Shown: positions 54,562-63,425, counted from the first letter of the stretch. The stretch is 64,000 nt of DNA from Kitasatospora sp. MAA19 (GCF_029894125.1 NZ_JARXYZ010000028.1:43898-107897), one strand, 5' to 3'. Made by a program: numbers and translations. Notes: a model not told the origin generated them from the sequence alone.

Positions 54562-54700
54562 ATGCGCTCGCGTGTTGTGCGGCGTGGCCGCCGCGGTTGC
54601 CCTGCTCGCCACGGGGTGCGGCAGCAGCGCGAAGTCGGGAGCCGCAGCGCCGACGGCCAGGGCGAGCGCCGCCACGGGAGCGGCCTGCCCCGTCGATGTG
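54562..54700 (+). pseudogene. Lipoprotein N-terminal remnant
   Basis: GGGAGAG then ATG 54562 (MRSRVV) in one frame, continuing in another as CGVAAAVALLATGCGSSAKS, a signal with lipobox LATGC, then PVDVTDC. It ends at the junction with the antisense CobW remnant. Frameshift near 54580. Confidence 0.55.
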
Positions 54701-54739
54701 ACCGACTGCGCGGGAGCGTGCCGGTGCAGTCCGGGGAGA

Positions 54740-55371
54740 TCGACGTCGATGCCGGTGAACGTCGACTCGAAGCGGCGCTCGCCGTCGTAGGGGTCCCAGA
54801 GTAGCGACGCGAGGGTGCGACGCTGCGCCGAGGCGGCCTGCCAGGCCTTGCTGTCGTGCTCAGGAAGCCAGGATCCGGCGGCTCGGATGGCGAGGTGCTC
54901 GCCGGCGGAGTCCCGCCGGTAGATGGAGTGGGGCCGGTTGGCCGGCCACAGGTGGCCGCGACCTCGGATGGCGCGGCCGGCGCAGAGGTGGTGCATCAGC
55001 GCGACGGCGCGCGCGGAGGTGGCGGGATCCGGGTCGTTCGCGTTCGAGGTGACCACCACGTCGGCGCTTTCGAGGTGCTGGGCGGCGGTCTCGGCGACGG
55101 TTCGCCGGTCGTCGGGGCCGATGGCGAGTCCGTGGTCCAGGAGCCGTTCGCCGCAACCGAGGTCGTCCTCCAGACGGGAGAGGTTCACAGTGGCGGCTAC
55201 GGTGTCGATCCGTAGGTGGTCGGCGAGCGACTGCCCGCAGACGTGGCCGTGCGCGACATCCAGGGCGACCAGGTCGGCCGCCATGCCCGGTGGGAGCGCG
55301 AGGAACAGGTGCCGGTAGCGGCGGGCGCGCGTCAGGCGCAGCAGGACGGCGAGTAGCCCCAGCGGCAGCAT
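54740..55371 (-). pseudogene. CobW/COG0523-like metallochaperone remnant
   Basis: About 210 codons: LLRLTRARRYRHLFLALPPG, DTVAATVNLSRLEDDLGCGE, DDRRTVAETAAQHLESADVV, then the C-terminal CobW domain HLWPANRPHSIYRRDSAGEH and TLASLLWDPYDGERRFES. The N-terminal P-loop GTPase motifs and CxCC metal site are missing, and the C-terminus stops abruptly. Members of this family deliver Zn or Co. Confidence 0.65.
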
Positions 55372-55919
55372 GTGCGGGGAGCCCGGGCGCGACGGCGTCA
55401 GCGCGCCGCCGTCCACCGGCCCGATCCGGGCCAACCGCTGGTCGTCGTCCAGGCCCGGCTCGCGGTCGTCGTCGGCTGGCGGTCGTTCGGGGCAGCACCG
55501 CTGGCCGCCCGTCCGGCCGGTACGACACCGTCCGCTCGCCCAGGCGGTGACCCCGCGTCCGCGGCCGCCGCGCGCCGTGTGAGCCCGCCGCCCACCACTC
55601 CAGCCCGCGGCCTCCCGTCTGCCGCGCCTGCACAGCGCGCCCCGCGCCGTCGGCAGAACTCCGCACGCCGGGAGAACCTCGTCCTCTGCGAGGAACTCGG
55701 GGCTCTCTCTGTCGGCCCCCGGAATCGTCCTCGCCAGGGACACCTTCGGCGCGGCCCGTGCCAGCGTGACCGCAGTCTTCCTTCACGGCTTTCCCGGGCC
55801 GGTGCTACTCCGTGTCGGCGACCATCTCGCCATCGACGCGCCCGCTGGCCGCCGAGAGCACGACCGGCGACAGTCGTGGTGGCGAGGTCGGATCCCCGCC
55901 GACCAGCCGTACTTCGGCG
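55372..55919. other. Intergenic debris, about 550 bp
   Basis: All six frames carry open stretches of low-quality Arg/Pro/Ala sequence; none shows a domain. No gene claimed. Confidence 0.4.
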
Positions 55920-56170
55920 CAGCGTCCATGCGCACGGCGATCCGGCACCACCGGAACGTAGGCCCTCAGCCTGGCCCGGCCCGCTCGGCTTCGTCCTTCG
56001 CCAAGCTGATCACCGCGCTGCTGCTCGGCGACTACATTCGCGCCCGGGAGATCCCCTACGCGGACCATCATCGCGACCCTGGCACCGGCTTCGGGCGGAT
56101 CGTCCGCATCGACCACCTCACCGACCCGGCGGCCCTGACCGAGCTCCTTGCCGATCCGGACAGCGCCCCG
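55920..56170 (+). other. Coding-like fragment, unrecognised
   Basis: One frame shows strong G/C third-position bias and natural composition (SSFAKLITALLLGDYIRARE, GFGRIVRIDHLTDPAALTEL, LADPDSAPCCVTRLLV) before decaying. Probably an internal piece of a lost gene. No family recognised. Confidence 0.35.
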
Positions 56171-56385
56171 TGCTGTGTGACACGTCTGCTCGTCAGAGGC
56201 TTCGGTGACAGGTTGTGCCGACAGCCTCGTCCGCATGTCCGAACAGCTTCCAGAGGTGGCACCGGCCGATGCCGCCGATGCCCTACAGGCGGCTCGACGG
56301 ACTACGGACTGTCGTCGGCCGCCGTTGCGGGGGCCGGGGGCCGGTCGAGCGGCCGGGGCTCGGGGCTCGACCGGCCGGAGGGGCC

Positions 56386-56796
56386 TCAGCCCTTGACGTA
56401 CCACGCGGTGACGAACCCCTTGTGGGTGCGGTCGCGGGACCATGTCGTCACGCCGTCGGAACCGAGGGCGTTGATGGTGAAGTTGAGGTCGTCGAGCTTC
56501 TTGCTGAACGTCACCTTGCCGGTGAAGTAGCCGCCCAGCGAGTTCCAGTTGCTGGTGGTGGTGCGGAACCAGACGGCGTGGTCGAGGCCGATCACGAAGT
56601 CCACCCAGTCGCCGGTGCGCAGCGGCCAAAGGCTCTCGCCGTCGCCGTAGGCGCCGCCGCAGTAGAAGCTGCCGTTGTCGAAGCCGTGCTTGCTGGTGCA
56701 GACCTGGGGGAGGTCGGCGGCCTGCGCGGGGGTGGCGGTCAGTGCGGCGCTGGCGAGCAGGGCGAGGGTGGCGAGCGCGGTTGTGGTCTTGTTCAT
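56386..56796 (-). CDS. Secreted protein, unknown function (136 aa)
   Basis: Sec signal (MNKTTTALATLALLASAALT, cleavage near AQA-A) and a mature domain of about 110 residues with two Cys (QVCTSKHGF, FYCGGAYGD), many aromatic residues and beta-like patterns (VDFVIGLDHAVWFRT, GKVTFSKKLDDLNFTI). Possibly an extracellular inhibitor or binding protein; family not recognised. Ends TAWYVKG, stop at 56386. Confidence 0.75.
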   Translation of the reverse strand: MNKTTTALATLALLASAALTATPAQAADLPQVCTSKHGFDNGSFYCGGAYGDGESLWPLRTGDWVDFVIGLDHAVWFRTTTSNWNSLGGYFTGKVTFSKKLDDLNFTINALGSDGVTTWSRDRTHKGFVTAWYVKG

Positions 56797-57132
56797 GGAT
56801 ACCTCTGGCGGGACGGGGTGGGCAGGGGGCGGCCGGGCCGTGGCGGAAGGCCGGCGGTCGGTCGCGCCGGGCTTCGATCCCCATCCTTACGCAGCGACTG
56901 ACACTTGATCAACATTTGCTCCCGTGAGAGGTCCGCATGCGGACCGATCGTGCCGTGAAAGGCATCTCTCCTTGGCCGTAAGGGAGTTGTCCGGTTGCCG
57001 GCTGAACCTTTTGCCCACGTCGGCCGTTTCCCGTCGGCGGAAGCGGCCTCGGCCGTTCCGGCGCGGCGGCCGGGGAGTCGAGGGTGAACAGGACCGGTTG
57101 GTAGCCGGCGACCTGGTAGGGGAGGTGTACGG
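56797..57132. other. Intergenic, 336 bp
   Basis: Promoter side of the secreted protein; no gene recognised. The IS6-like end begins at about 57133 (GTTGTCAGGTTGAGTGGC). Confidence 0.4.
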
Positions 57133-57161
57133 GGTGTTGTCAGGTTGAGTGGCGGGCTGGG

Positions 57162-57459
57162 ATGATCGCCGGGTTTGTTGATCACCGGGAAAGGATCGCG
57201 GAGGGGACCGAGGCGGCGCCGTCGTACCGGGGTTTCCGCTTCCCGCCGGAGGCCATCTCCCACTGCGTGTGGCTGTACCACCGGTTCAATCTGAGCTTGC
57301 GCGACGTCGAGGAGCTGATGCTCGAGCGCGGTGTCGTGGTGTCCTACGAGACGGTCCACCAGTGGACGCGCCGGTTCGGCCCCGCCTACGCCGCCGCCCT
57401 GCTCCGCAGACGCCCGAAGGCGGGCGACAAGTGGCACCTGGACGAGGTCTTCCGGGGAG
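57162..57459 (+). pseudogene. IS6-family transposase N-terminal remnant
   Basis: APSYRGFRFPPEAISHCVWL, YHRFNLSLRDVEELMLERGV, VSYETVHQWTRRFGPAYA, GDKWHLDEVF. Contains the HTH and the first catalytic Asp (HLDEVF), then ends at a junction; the rest of the DDE domain is absent. Confidence 0.88.
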
Positions 57460-57461
57460 CG

Positions 57462-57890
57462 ACCACCCGGCTGACGCGGAGCAGCTCGGCCTCAGCCGGG
57501 CCGGCGGCTGGCCGAAGGCGGACCGCAACGTCCCGGCAGCGTGTCCGGACGAAGACGCTCTGGTCTCGCTGTGCTCCAACTGCCCCTCTCCCCGGACCCG
57601 GTGACAGGGGCGCTCTGGGAAGCCTGCATGCGGATTGTGGCCGCCAACGCCGAAGCGCGCGCCGTGGAATGCGCGCTGAGCGAGGACCGGCCGCGGTGGC
57701 TCGACTTCGCACGGATCCGGGCACGTTCACCGATCGCGCGAAACCACGAACTCCACACCCTTCTCGAGCCCGCCGCCGACACCTTCGCCGCCGATCAGCG
57801 CCAGCAGATCCTCACCGTCTGGGAGCAGGTCTGCGAAACGTGGGCGACAGCGACGGCGAGCGAGTGGCGGCGGCCGGGCTATGGCAGGCC
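57462..57890 (+). pseudogene. Unrecognised protein fragment, frameshifted
   Basis: After the IS6 junction: AEQLGLSRAGGWPKADRNVP, ACPDEDALVSL in one frame, then LPLSPDPVTGALWEACMRIV, ECALSEDRPRWLDFARIRAR, QQILTVWEQVCETWATATAS in the next, shift near 57570. Good coding character, no family known to me. The IS6 insertion removed its start. Confidence 0.5.
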
Positions 57891-58185
57891 GGCGCCCGGG
57901 ACACGGCAGGGGTGCGGCGAACACCCGGGTGGAACGTGACCGCGGCCGGGGAGCAGCAGGGTGCGGGACGTCGTGGTGGCCGAGCGCCTTTCGTCACGGC
58001 GGGCCAGCTGACGGAACACCACCGGCGAGGTCCCGTCGGACGGCGGGCGGGAGCTCGCCCCCCAGGAGGCGCCCCTTCCGGGTGGCCGCCGGGTATTGGG
58101 TTGACGAGATTGTTCGTGCCCGGGACCATGTGTCGCCGCGTGCGTGCGCGGGTGTGCGCAGACCGGTTGCCTGGGGTGTGGGGTT

Positions 58186-58914
58186 ATGAAGTTCGTGGTG
58201 TCCGAGCGGTTCGCGGGGAAGGCCGGTCTGGTCGTCGGCTCGGCGTTGGTGTTGGCGGCCTGTTCGGTGGGCGGGGGCGATGGAGCGGCGGCCGGTTGGC
58301 CGAGGTCCGGCAGGCCGGCGCACGGCCCGGCCGCCACCGAGACGGTCAACTCCGTCAACGCCGCGCTCGGTAAGGCCGCCGAGGCCAAGGACGTCACCGA
58401 GTTCGGCACTGCGTTGGACCTGGAGGATCGGGCGTCCGGCCCGGTGGCCGGGGTCTGGCAGGCCGGTGCGCCCGGGACCGTGCGGCGGGCGCCGGCCGCC
58501 ACCGGCGTCTCGATCGCGGAGGGTGAGGTCGGCGAGGTGGGTCCGCAGGGGACGATCACCTATCCGTCGGTGACCAGTTGCCTGGTCGTCACCGTCTACC
58601 TGCGGGACGGCGGCAAGGTCGGCGGCCATGCGAGCCTGTTCCAGGTCCCGGGGAAGTACAGCTCGGACGAGGTCCTTCCGGCCGTCAAGCGTGCCGTCGG
58701 TGACCGGCCGGTGAAGGCCGTCGATGTCAGCGGGGCCGTCGGGGCCTGGAACCCCTCGTACTTCGAGAAGGCCATCGAGCGGTACACCGACGGGGCGGCT
58801 CCCGAGCCGACGGGCGACGCGAAGGGGATCGGTGACGTGGTGGCCAAGCTCTTGGGCCGACAGGGCAGGAAGGTCACCGTCCAAGACGTGCCGGACGGCG
58901 ACATCACCAGGTGA
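58186..58914 (+). CDS. Secreted lipoprotein, unknown function
   Basis: 242 residues from ATG 58186. Signal VGSALVLAAC with lipobox LAAC. Then a low-complexity Gly/Ala linker and a mixed domain (VTSCLVVTVYLRDGGKVGGH, AVDVSGAVGAWNPSYFEKAI). A short stretch (VWQAGAPGTVRRAP) resembles sequence near 57886. Stop overlaps the next frame (GTGA). Confidence 0.7.
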   Translation: MKFVVSERFAGKAGLVVGSALVLAACSVGGGDGAAAGWPRSGRPAHGPAATETVNSVNAALGKAAEAKDVTEFGTALDLEDRASGPVAGVWQAGAPGTVRRAPAATGVSIAEGEVGEVGPQGTITYPSVTSCLVVTVYLRDGGKVGGHASLFQVPGKYSSDEVLPAVKRAVGDRPVKAVDVSGAVGAWNPSYFEKAIERYTDGAAPEPTGDAKGIGDVVAKLLGRQGRKVTVQDVPDGDITR

Positions 58915-59120
58915 GCACCGCGTCGACGGCCGGAATGCGTCGTGCCAGCCCGGCGCCGGGAAGGACCGAGGCCGCCCGGCTGGTCAAGCGCGCGATGCGC
59001 CCGGGGACCGTCCGGCTCGTCGGCGACAACTTCAAGATGTTCCATCCCTACTACTTCGACCGGCTTCGCGACGACCCGCGTGGCGCCCGGTGGGCGGCCT
59101 CGGGCTCTGGCCCTCTTGGC
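58911..59120 (+). pseudogene. Gene fragment downstream of lipoprotein
   Basis: GTG overlapping the lipoprotein stop; TEAARLVKRAMRPGTVRLVG, DNFKMFHPYYFDRLRDDP, then the frame runs antisense into the convergent gene. Probably a truncated operon partner; family not recognised. Confidence 0.4.
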
Positions 59121-59128
59121 GGCCCGTC

Positions 59129-59884
59129 CTATTCCGGCCGGCGGCCGGTGAGCTGCTGCCACCGGTCACGGGCCGCATCCAGTTCCTGGCGCGCTCGTGG
59201 AATACGCGCGTCCGACTTCTGACGAGCCTCGACCTCGGCGAGTCGGCGCCGGGCCTGCTCCTGAGCGGCCGTGTCGGCGATCGCGTCGCGCAGTTCGGCC
59301 TCGGCCTGTGGCACGAGCGCCTGGCGCTCGGCCTTGGATACCTTGGCGTCGGCGGCGGCGTTGAACACCGCTACCACGAACTTCCGCACCTCGGCCTCGG
59401 GCGTCTCCTCCGGGGAGACGATCACCATCTGCTGGCGGCCGGTCGGGAGCACCACGTAGACGTGGCCGGCCGTGCGCGAGTACTCGTCGCGGATCGAGAC
59501 CTCGTGCAGCGGGCACTCGACGGTGCGGCCGTCCACCGTCATCTCCAGCGCGTGGTCGTACAGCCGCAGGTGCTCCCCGAGCGAGGACCGGAGTACGCCC
59601 CGGCCAGGGGCCCGGAGCCAGGCCAGGTGCGCCCGGGCCTGGTTGACCCGGTCCTGGTGGGCGCGCTCGGCCGCTTCGACGCCGGAGCGGGCCGTGGCGC
59701 GTTCGCGGCCAGCCTCGTGCCGCAGTCCGCGAAGCTTGCCGCGGGCGGCGTCCAGGTCGCGCCGGTTCTCGGCGTACTGCGTACTGAAGGCGTACCGCCA
59801 TCCCCCGGGGTAGCGCAGCATCAGCCAGACCACCGCACCGGCGACCACCAGAACGATGACCACGACCCAGCCGACAGTCCCCAT
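59129..59884 (-). CDS. Single-pass membrane protein with coiled coil
   Basis: 251 residues from ATG 59884 (GAAAGGGG six bases upstream). Residues 3-24 are a membrane helix (TVGWVVVIVLVVAGAVVWLM); about 40-90 is a coiled coil (ENRRDLDAARGKLRGLRHEA). A beta domain follows (LRLYDHALEMTVDGRTVECP, HVYVVLPTGRQQMVIVS), then a second helical region. Probably a cytosolic domain anchored at the membrane; no known function. Confidence 0.75.
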   Translation of the reverse strand: MGTVGWVVVIVLVVAGAVVWLMLRYPGGWRYAFSTQYAENRRDLDAARGKLRGLRHEAGRERATARSGVEAAERAHQDRVNQARAHLAWLRAPGRGVLRSSLGEHLRLYDHALEMTVDGRTVECPLHEVSIRDEYSRTAGHVYVVLPTGRQQMVIVSPEETPEAEVRKFVVAVFNAAADAKVSKAERQALVPQAEAELRDAIADTAAQEQARRRLAEVEARQKSDARIPRARQELDAARDRWQQLTGRRPE

Positions 59885-59958
59885 CGGTCCCCTTTCTCGG
59901 TTCCTGTGCCTGGAGGCCGTTCTGGCGGGCCAGGTCGAGCCGATCGTACGAACGGCGG

Positions 59959-60002
59959 CCGGTTCGCGCGGGGGAATCGCGGGATTCCCCCGCGCGAACC
60001 GG
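59959..60002. repeat. Perfect 20-bp palindrome with 4-base loop
   Basis: CCGGTTCGCGCGGGGGAATC (59959-59978), loop GCGG, exact complement 59983-60002. It lies 75 bp upstream of the membrane-protein start on the minus strand and 150 bp before the plus-strand gene at 60153. Could be a terminator, attenuator or cruciform-forming site. Confidence 0.85.
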
Positions 60003-60152
60003 CGGACAGCGTCGCGCGGGGCCGTTCGCAGGCGCCTGATTTTTCCAAAGCGGCCCCGGGCCGCCGGAGACTCTGGCATGCTCACCCGAATGGCGGCAGG
60101 CTCCGGGTAATCGCAGCCTCACACAGGGTCAACTATCGGGCCGGGGTGGGCA

Positions 60153-60353
60153 GTGCAGTACACGATCAGCGCGACGGCGTTCCTCGCGATCCTCATCGTC
60201 ATCCGGCTCCGGCGCCGTACCGAGGCCCGCCGCCGCACGGACGAGGCGTTCACCGTCTTCACCGCCGTCGTGTTCGGCGGCCTGATCGCCGCCACTACCT
60301 GGGGCCACGCGATCCTCCAGCTCGTCGGCATCGCCGTCGAAGCCACCCACTGA
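60153..60353 (+). CDS. Small membrane protein (66 aa)
   Basis: GTG start; MQYTISATAFLAILIVIRLR then RRRTEARRR and a second helix FTVFTAVVFGGLIAATTWGH. Two membrane segments with a basic loop. Family of short actinobacterial/phage-like membrane proteins; function unknown. Followed after 80 bp by the chimeric gene. Confidence 0.6.
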   Translation: MQYTISATAFLAILIVIRLRRRTEARRRTDEAFTVFTAVVFGGLIAATTWGHAILQLVGIAVEATH

Positions 60354-60433
60354 CCGCACATCGCAAATCCGCTCCCCGGCCGGTACGGTGGCCCGCAGGA
60401 AGGACACCGACGTGAACAGGCCCGGAGCAGCGG

Positions 60434-60745
60434 ATGGCTAGGCGCAGGCCACCGGCGCGGCGACCGCGCGGACGCCGGCCCGTACGGCGCGACGACGCCA
60501 CCTGGATCGCCTACGCCCTGGTGGCACTCCTGGGGTTGAGCGCGGCGGCCGCCATCCTGCGGTGGCTGGCAGCGAACTGGTGGATCCCCGCCGCCCTCGC
60601 CCTCGCGGCCGGCGCCGCCGCCGCGGTCATCCTGCGAAGCCGCGCGCTGGCGGCGCGCGAGCACCGGCTGCGCGCCGCCCAGCTGCGCCTGGCGCTCAGC
60701 GGACCGGGCGGAATCGACCACATGACGCCGGACGCCTTCGACGGC
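60434..60745 (+). pseudogene. Membrane-linked restriction-endonuclease-like N-terminus
   Basis: Arg/Pro-rich start, two membrane helices (WIAYALVALLGLSAAAAILR and NWWIPAALALAAGAAAAVIL), then LRLALSGPGGIDHMTPDAFD, the lead-in to Mrr-type nuclease domains of Streptomyces membrane REase-like proteins. The nuclease domain itself is absent, replaced in frame by IS5 sequence. Confidence 0.65.
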
Positions 60746-61009
60746 GGCTACACCGGCAGCCTCGTCGAGCACTGCCTGGCCGCTCTCGCCCTGGTCCTGG
60801 CGATCGTCAAGCGCAGTGACGACATGCGCGGTTTCGTCGTGCTGCCCAAGCGGTGGATCGTGGAGCGGTTCTTCGCCCACTTGATGCGAAGCCGTCGCCT
60901 CGTGCGCGACTTCGAGCGATCCACCGGCAGCGCGGAGGCGATGGTCTACTGGTCGATGACCCTGCTCATGACCCGCCGCCTGGCCCGGCCACGGCCTTCG
61001 CGAGCGTGA
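60746..61009 (+). pseudogene. IS5-family transposase C-terminal part, fused in frame
   Basis: LALVLAIVKRSDDMRGFVVL, PKRWIVERFFAHLMRSRRLV, RDFERSTGSAEAMVYWSMTL: the last third of an IS5 transposase with the catalytic Glu helix. It shares one open frame with the preceding nuclease-like N-terminus, giving a 191-residue hybrid from ATG 60434. Confidence 0.85.
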
Positions 61010-61544
61010 ACCGTCCCGGCGCCGGCTCGGCCAGCCACCCGCGCGCTGTCAGCCGTTTCGCCTTCGACCGCAACACCTCGATCTTCGCGGGCACCGGGTC
61101 CAGGCCGAAGCAGGCGGCCATCTCCTGGCACGTCAGCGGACCTTGACCCAGACGGTTGCGGTCCGCGAGAGCCTGCAGGATCCGCTGGTAGTCCGCCGAC
61201 AGTGCCGACCAGACCAGGCCCGCACGCCACACCGGCACCACCGATTTCGGCTTCGCCGCCTCCGAAGATGCAGGCGGCACCGGCGGTTCACCGCAATCCG
61301 ACGACTCCTCGGCGGCATCCGGGCCGGCGACGTCGCCTTCGCCCGGGGACAGCACCTCGCCGACGCGTGAACGGGCGGTGATCCACTCGTTCCACTCCCG
61401 CTCGGCCACGGCCAACTCGGCCGGGATACGGTCCGCCTCCTCCCGCAGCGCGTCCACACGACGGCGAGCGGTCAGCTCACGCTCTTCCAGCAGCCCCCAC
61501 GACCGACGGCATCCCCGACCTCCACCAGAGCGACGACTCGACAC
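60966..61544 (-). CDS. Coiled-coil plus winged-helix protein
   Basis: 192 residues from GTG 61544; the first 18 look non-native, so the true start may be lost. Coiled coil LLEERELTARRRVDALREEA, acidic/Pro linker, and C-terminal wHTH (YQRILQALADRNRLGQGPLT, KIEVLRSKAKRLTARGWLAE). A conserved Streptomyces protein type found beside IS5-like transposases; here convergent with, and overlapping by 44 bp, an IS5 C-terminal remnant. A tail of the same family is at 42197. Confidence 0.6.
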   Translation of the reverse strand: MSSRRSGGGRGCRRSWGLLEERELTARRRVDALREEADRIPAELAVAEREWNEWITARSRVGEVLSPGEGDVAGPDAAEESSDCGEPPVPPASSEAAKPKSVVPVWRAGLVWSALSADYQRILQALADRNRLGQGPLTCQEMAACFGLDPVPAKIEVLRSKAKRLTARGWLAEPAPGRFTLAKAVAGPGGGS

Positions 61545-61681
61545 GTCACCACTCCCCGAGACCGCCGACCCTATTCCTGACCAGCGGAAACGCAGCCCTC
61601 AAGCCCGGAAGGACAACAGCCACTCAAGCTCACCTTCGAGACGGGCCACACCACATCCTGCGACACCGAGGAAGGCCCGCG

Positions 61682-62059
61682 TCACGCAGCCCGCACGCCG
61701 AACACGCGGACCACCCATTCGTCGATCCGGATGCCGAACGCCGCCGCCGAGTCGATCTCCGCACCCGGAAGCGCCCCAGCGTCGTCCACGTTGGCGAGAT
61801 AGTCGACGTCGGCCCAGCCGCCTCGGAAGAGCACCACGGACAGCAGGGCCTCCGCGGGGCCGGAGATAAGAACACCTACCGAGTCGGGATCGCTCACCTG
61901 TGACCTGTCCGTCTGAAGGATCTGCGGCCATGGCGCCGTTTCATGACGCCACGTCACCTCGCCCACCCTGAGCCCGGCGGCCTGCCAATCAGGCGTCCGC
62001 ACAGCCACCTCTGCAACTGCCTCGTCGAGATCCACGACCCTCTTCATGGGATGGATCAT
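61682..62059 (-). CDS. Hypothetical protein (125 aa)
   Basis: ATG at 62059 or 62047 (MKRVVDLDEAV); neither has a strong ribosome site. AVRTPDWQAAGLRVGEVTWR, LISGPAEALLSVVLFRGGW, ADVDYLANVDDAGAL. Acidic, soluble, immunity-protein-like in character, but no family recognised. The region 61545-61681 holds nothing. Confidence 0.55.
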   Translation of the reverse strand: MIHPMKRVVDLDEAVAEVAVRTPDWQAAGLRVGEVTWRHETAPWPQILQTDRSQVSDPDSVGVLISGPAEALLSVVLFRGGWADVDYLANVDDAGALPGAEIDSAAAFGIRIDEWVVRVFGVRAA

Positions 62060-62089
62060 GGCTCAACCAGGCTGCCGCCCGCCCGCCGC

Positions 62090-62410
62090 GTACTCGACTA
62101 CACCGGCGGCACTCTGGTGATGCCCATGACTGTCCTGATCGAGGAGTACTGGCGCGAGATCAGCACGGGCCTCACTCAACATGCCATTCTGGTACGGCAC
62201 TTCGTCCTCCACGCTGACCAGGACACCCTCCGTGGGCGCATCGCGGGCGATACTGTTCTTGGCCCCAACTCCCCGTTCCGTCTCAAATACCTTGAGCCCT
62301 ACGCCGAGGCGGCCCGCAGGTGGCTACACGGCGAGGCCGAGGTCATCGACACCACCCACCTCACGCCCGCACAGACAGCCCTGCAGATCGCAGAGGCCGT
62401 CAAGAGCTGA
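62090..62410 (+). pseudogene. TmrB-like AAA ATPase, N-terminally truncated
   Basis: GGTLVMPMTVLIEEYWREIS, AILVRHFVLHADQDTLRGRI, YLEPYAEAARRWLHGEAEVI match the second half of tunicamycin-resistance TmrB-type P-loop kinase-like proteins. The P-loop and first 60 or so residues are absent and no start is evident. Confidence 0.65.
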
Positions 62411-62543
62411 GGCCCGCCCGCCACGCGAAACAGGCCGGCGAGGATTGGACACTGTTCTGCGGAACGCGTTCGGAGGACACGAGCGCGGAATGCCGAAGCC
62501 CTGCAGGTCACGACGATGCCATTGGACACCCAGACGCGGAACC

Positions 62544-62726
62544 TACACCGCGGTCAGTAACAGGTCGAAGGGCGACAAGGGTCCGGAGGCCTGGCGGCCG
62601 CCGCTGCGGTCGTACTGGTGCACCTACTCGCGTGCGTGGGTCGAGGTGAAGAGCCACTACCAGCTGAACGTCACCGGGCCCGAGAAGCAGGCCCTGTCCG
62701 ACATGCTCGACACCTGCGGCCAGTGA
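62544..62726 (+). pseudogene. HNH endonuclease (DUF1524-like) C-terminal remnant
   Basis: YTAVSNRSKGDKGPEAWRPP, YWCTYSRAWVEVKSHYQLNV, SDMLDTCGQ: the end of a secreted HNH family protein with its Asn/Lys and conserved Cys pair. The catalytic His region is upstream and missing. Confidence 0.65.
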
Positions 62727-63025
62727 GCGTCCCGCCGGACGCCGAGCGCCACCAGGCGCACGTGACCGCCGGGCTCGGCGGGGTGATGACCGAGGAGGTC
62801 GGCTGCATCACCGGCGAGGTGACCGTCGTGACCACCGCCTTCCCGAACGGGCAGGCGTGGGTCGCGGTCCAGTACCGCGGCGCCGATGAGTGGTACACCC
62901 TGACCGCACCCCCGCTCTCCTGCCCGTGGGCGAGTCCCTGGCCCGGTACCACCAGCGCGTCCTGGACGCCGTCCGGTCCAGCGGCGAAGCCGTCGCACCG
63001 CCCGCGGCCGGCACCGGGCAGGAGG
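62723..63025 (+). pseudogene. Small hypothetical, frameshifted
   Basis: GTG overlapping the HNH stop (GTGA). AGLGGVMTEEVGCITGEVTV, FPNGQAWVAVQYRGADEWYT in one frame, then PVGESLARYHQRVLDAVRSS, GEAVAPP in the next (shift near 62915). A conserved small actinobacterial protein type; truncated by an IS982 relic. Confidence 0.55.
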
Positions 63026-63036
63026 CCATGGCGCCG

Positions 63037-63323
63037 TCCCGGGGTGAGGTGTCGGTCGCCAGCAGGCGGTTGACCCGTGCGACCAGGTCGGCTGCCTTGC
63101 GCAGCCGCCGGTTGCAGCCCGACTGCCCGGGCACGTAGGGGAACAGGTGCCGCAGGTGCGCCTGGGCGTGGCGGATCCAGCGGCGTTCGGAGGTGAAGCC
63201 GAGCAGGGCCTGCATCGCGGCGAGGGTGACCAGCTCGGCGTCACTGAGCCGGGGCGCGATGCCGATCTCGGGCCGCCACGGCGCCAGATGCGGCGATTCC
63301 TTCAGCAGGCCGTCGGTCTTCAC
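63037..63323 (-). pseudogene. IS982/IS4-like transposase N-terminal remnant
   Basis: GTG 63323: KTDGLLKESPHLAPWRPEIG, RLSDAELVTLAAMQALLGFT, WIRHAQAHLRHLFPYVPGQS, NRRLRKAADLVARVNRLLAT, then junction. Only the N-terminal domain. Confidence 0.8.
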
Positions 63324-63336
63324 CTAGAGTGCGGTC

Positions 63337-63385
63337 GCGAGGGAGTCCAGGTCAGGCGTCACAACCGACCTTTGGACTCCCTCGC
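63337..63385. repeat. Inverted repeat next to IS982 start
   Basis: GCGAGGGAGTCCA (63337-63349) and TGGACTCCCTCGC (63373-63385), perfect 13-bp arms, with GGTC/GACC extending inward. Probably an IS terminal repeat or its solo copy. Confidence 0.6.
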
Positions 63386-63425
63386 TTCATCTCCTGCGTG
63401 TCAACGAGCCCTTGGCATCAATCAT

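Noticed and set aside
54166..55743. Single 525-codon gene
   Set aside because: Only the middle part resembles CobW; both ends are out-of-frame or junk sequence, so it is recorded as a remnant.
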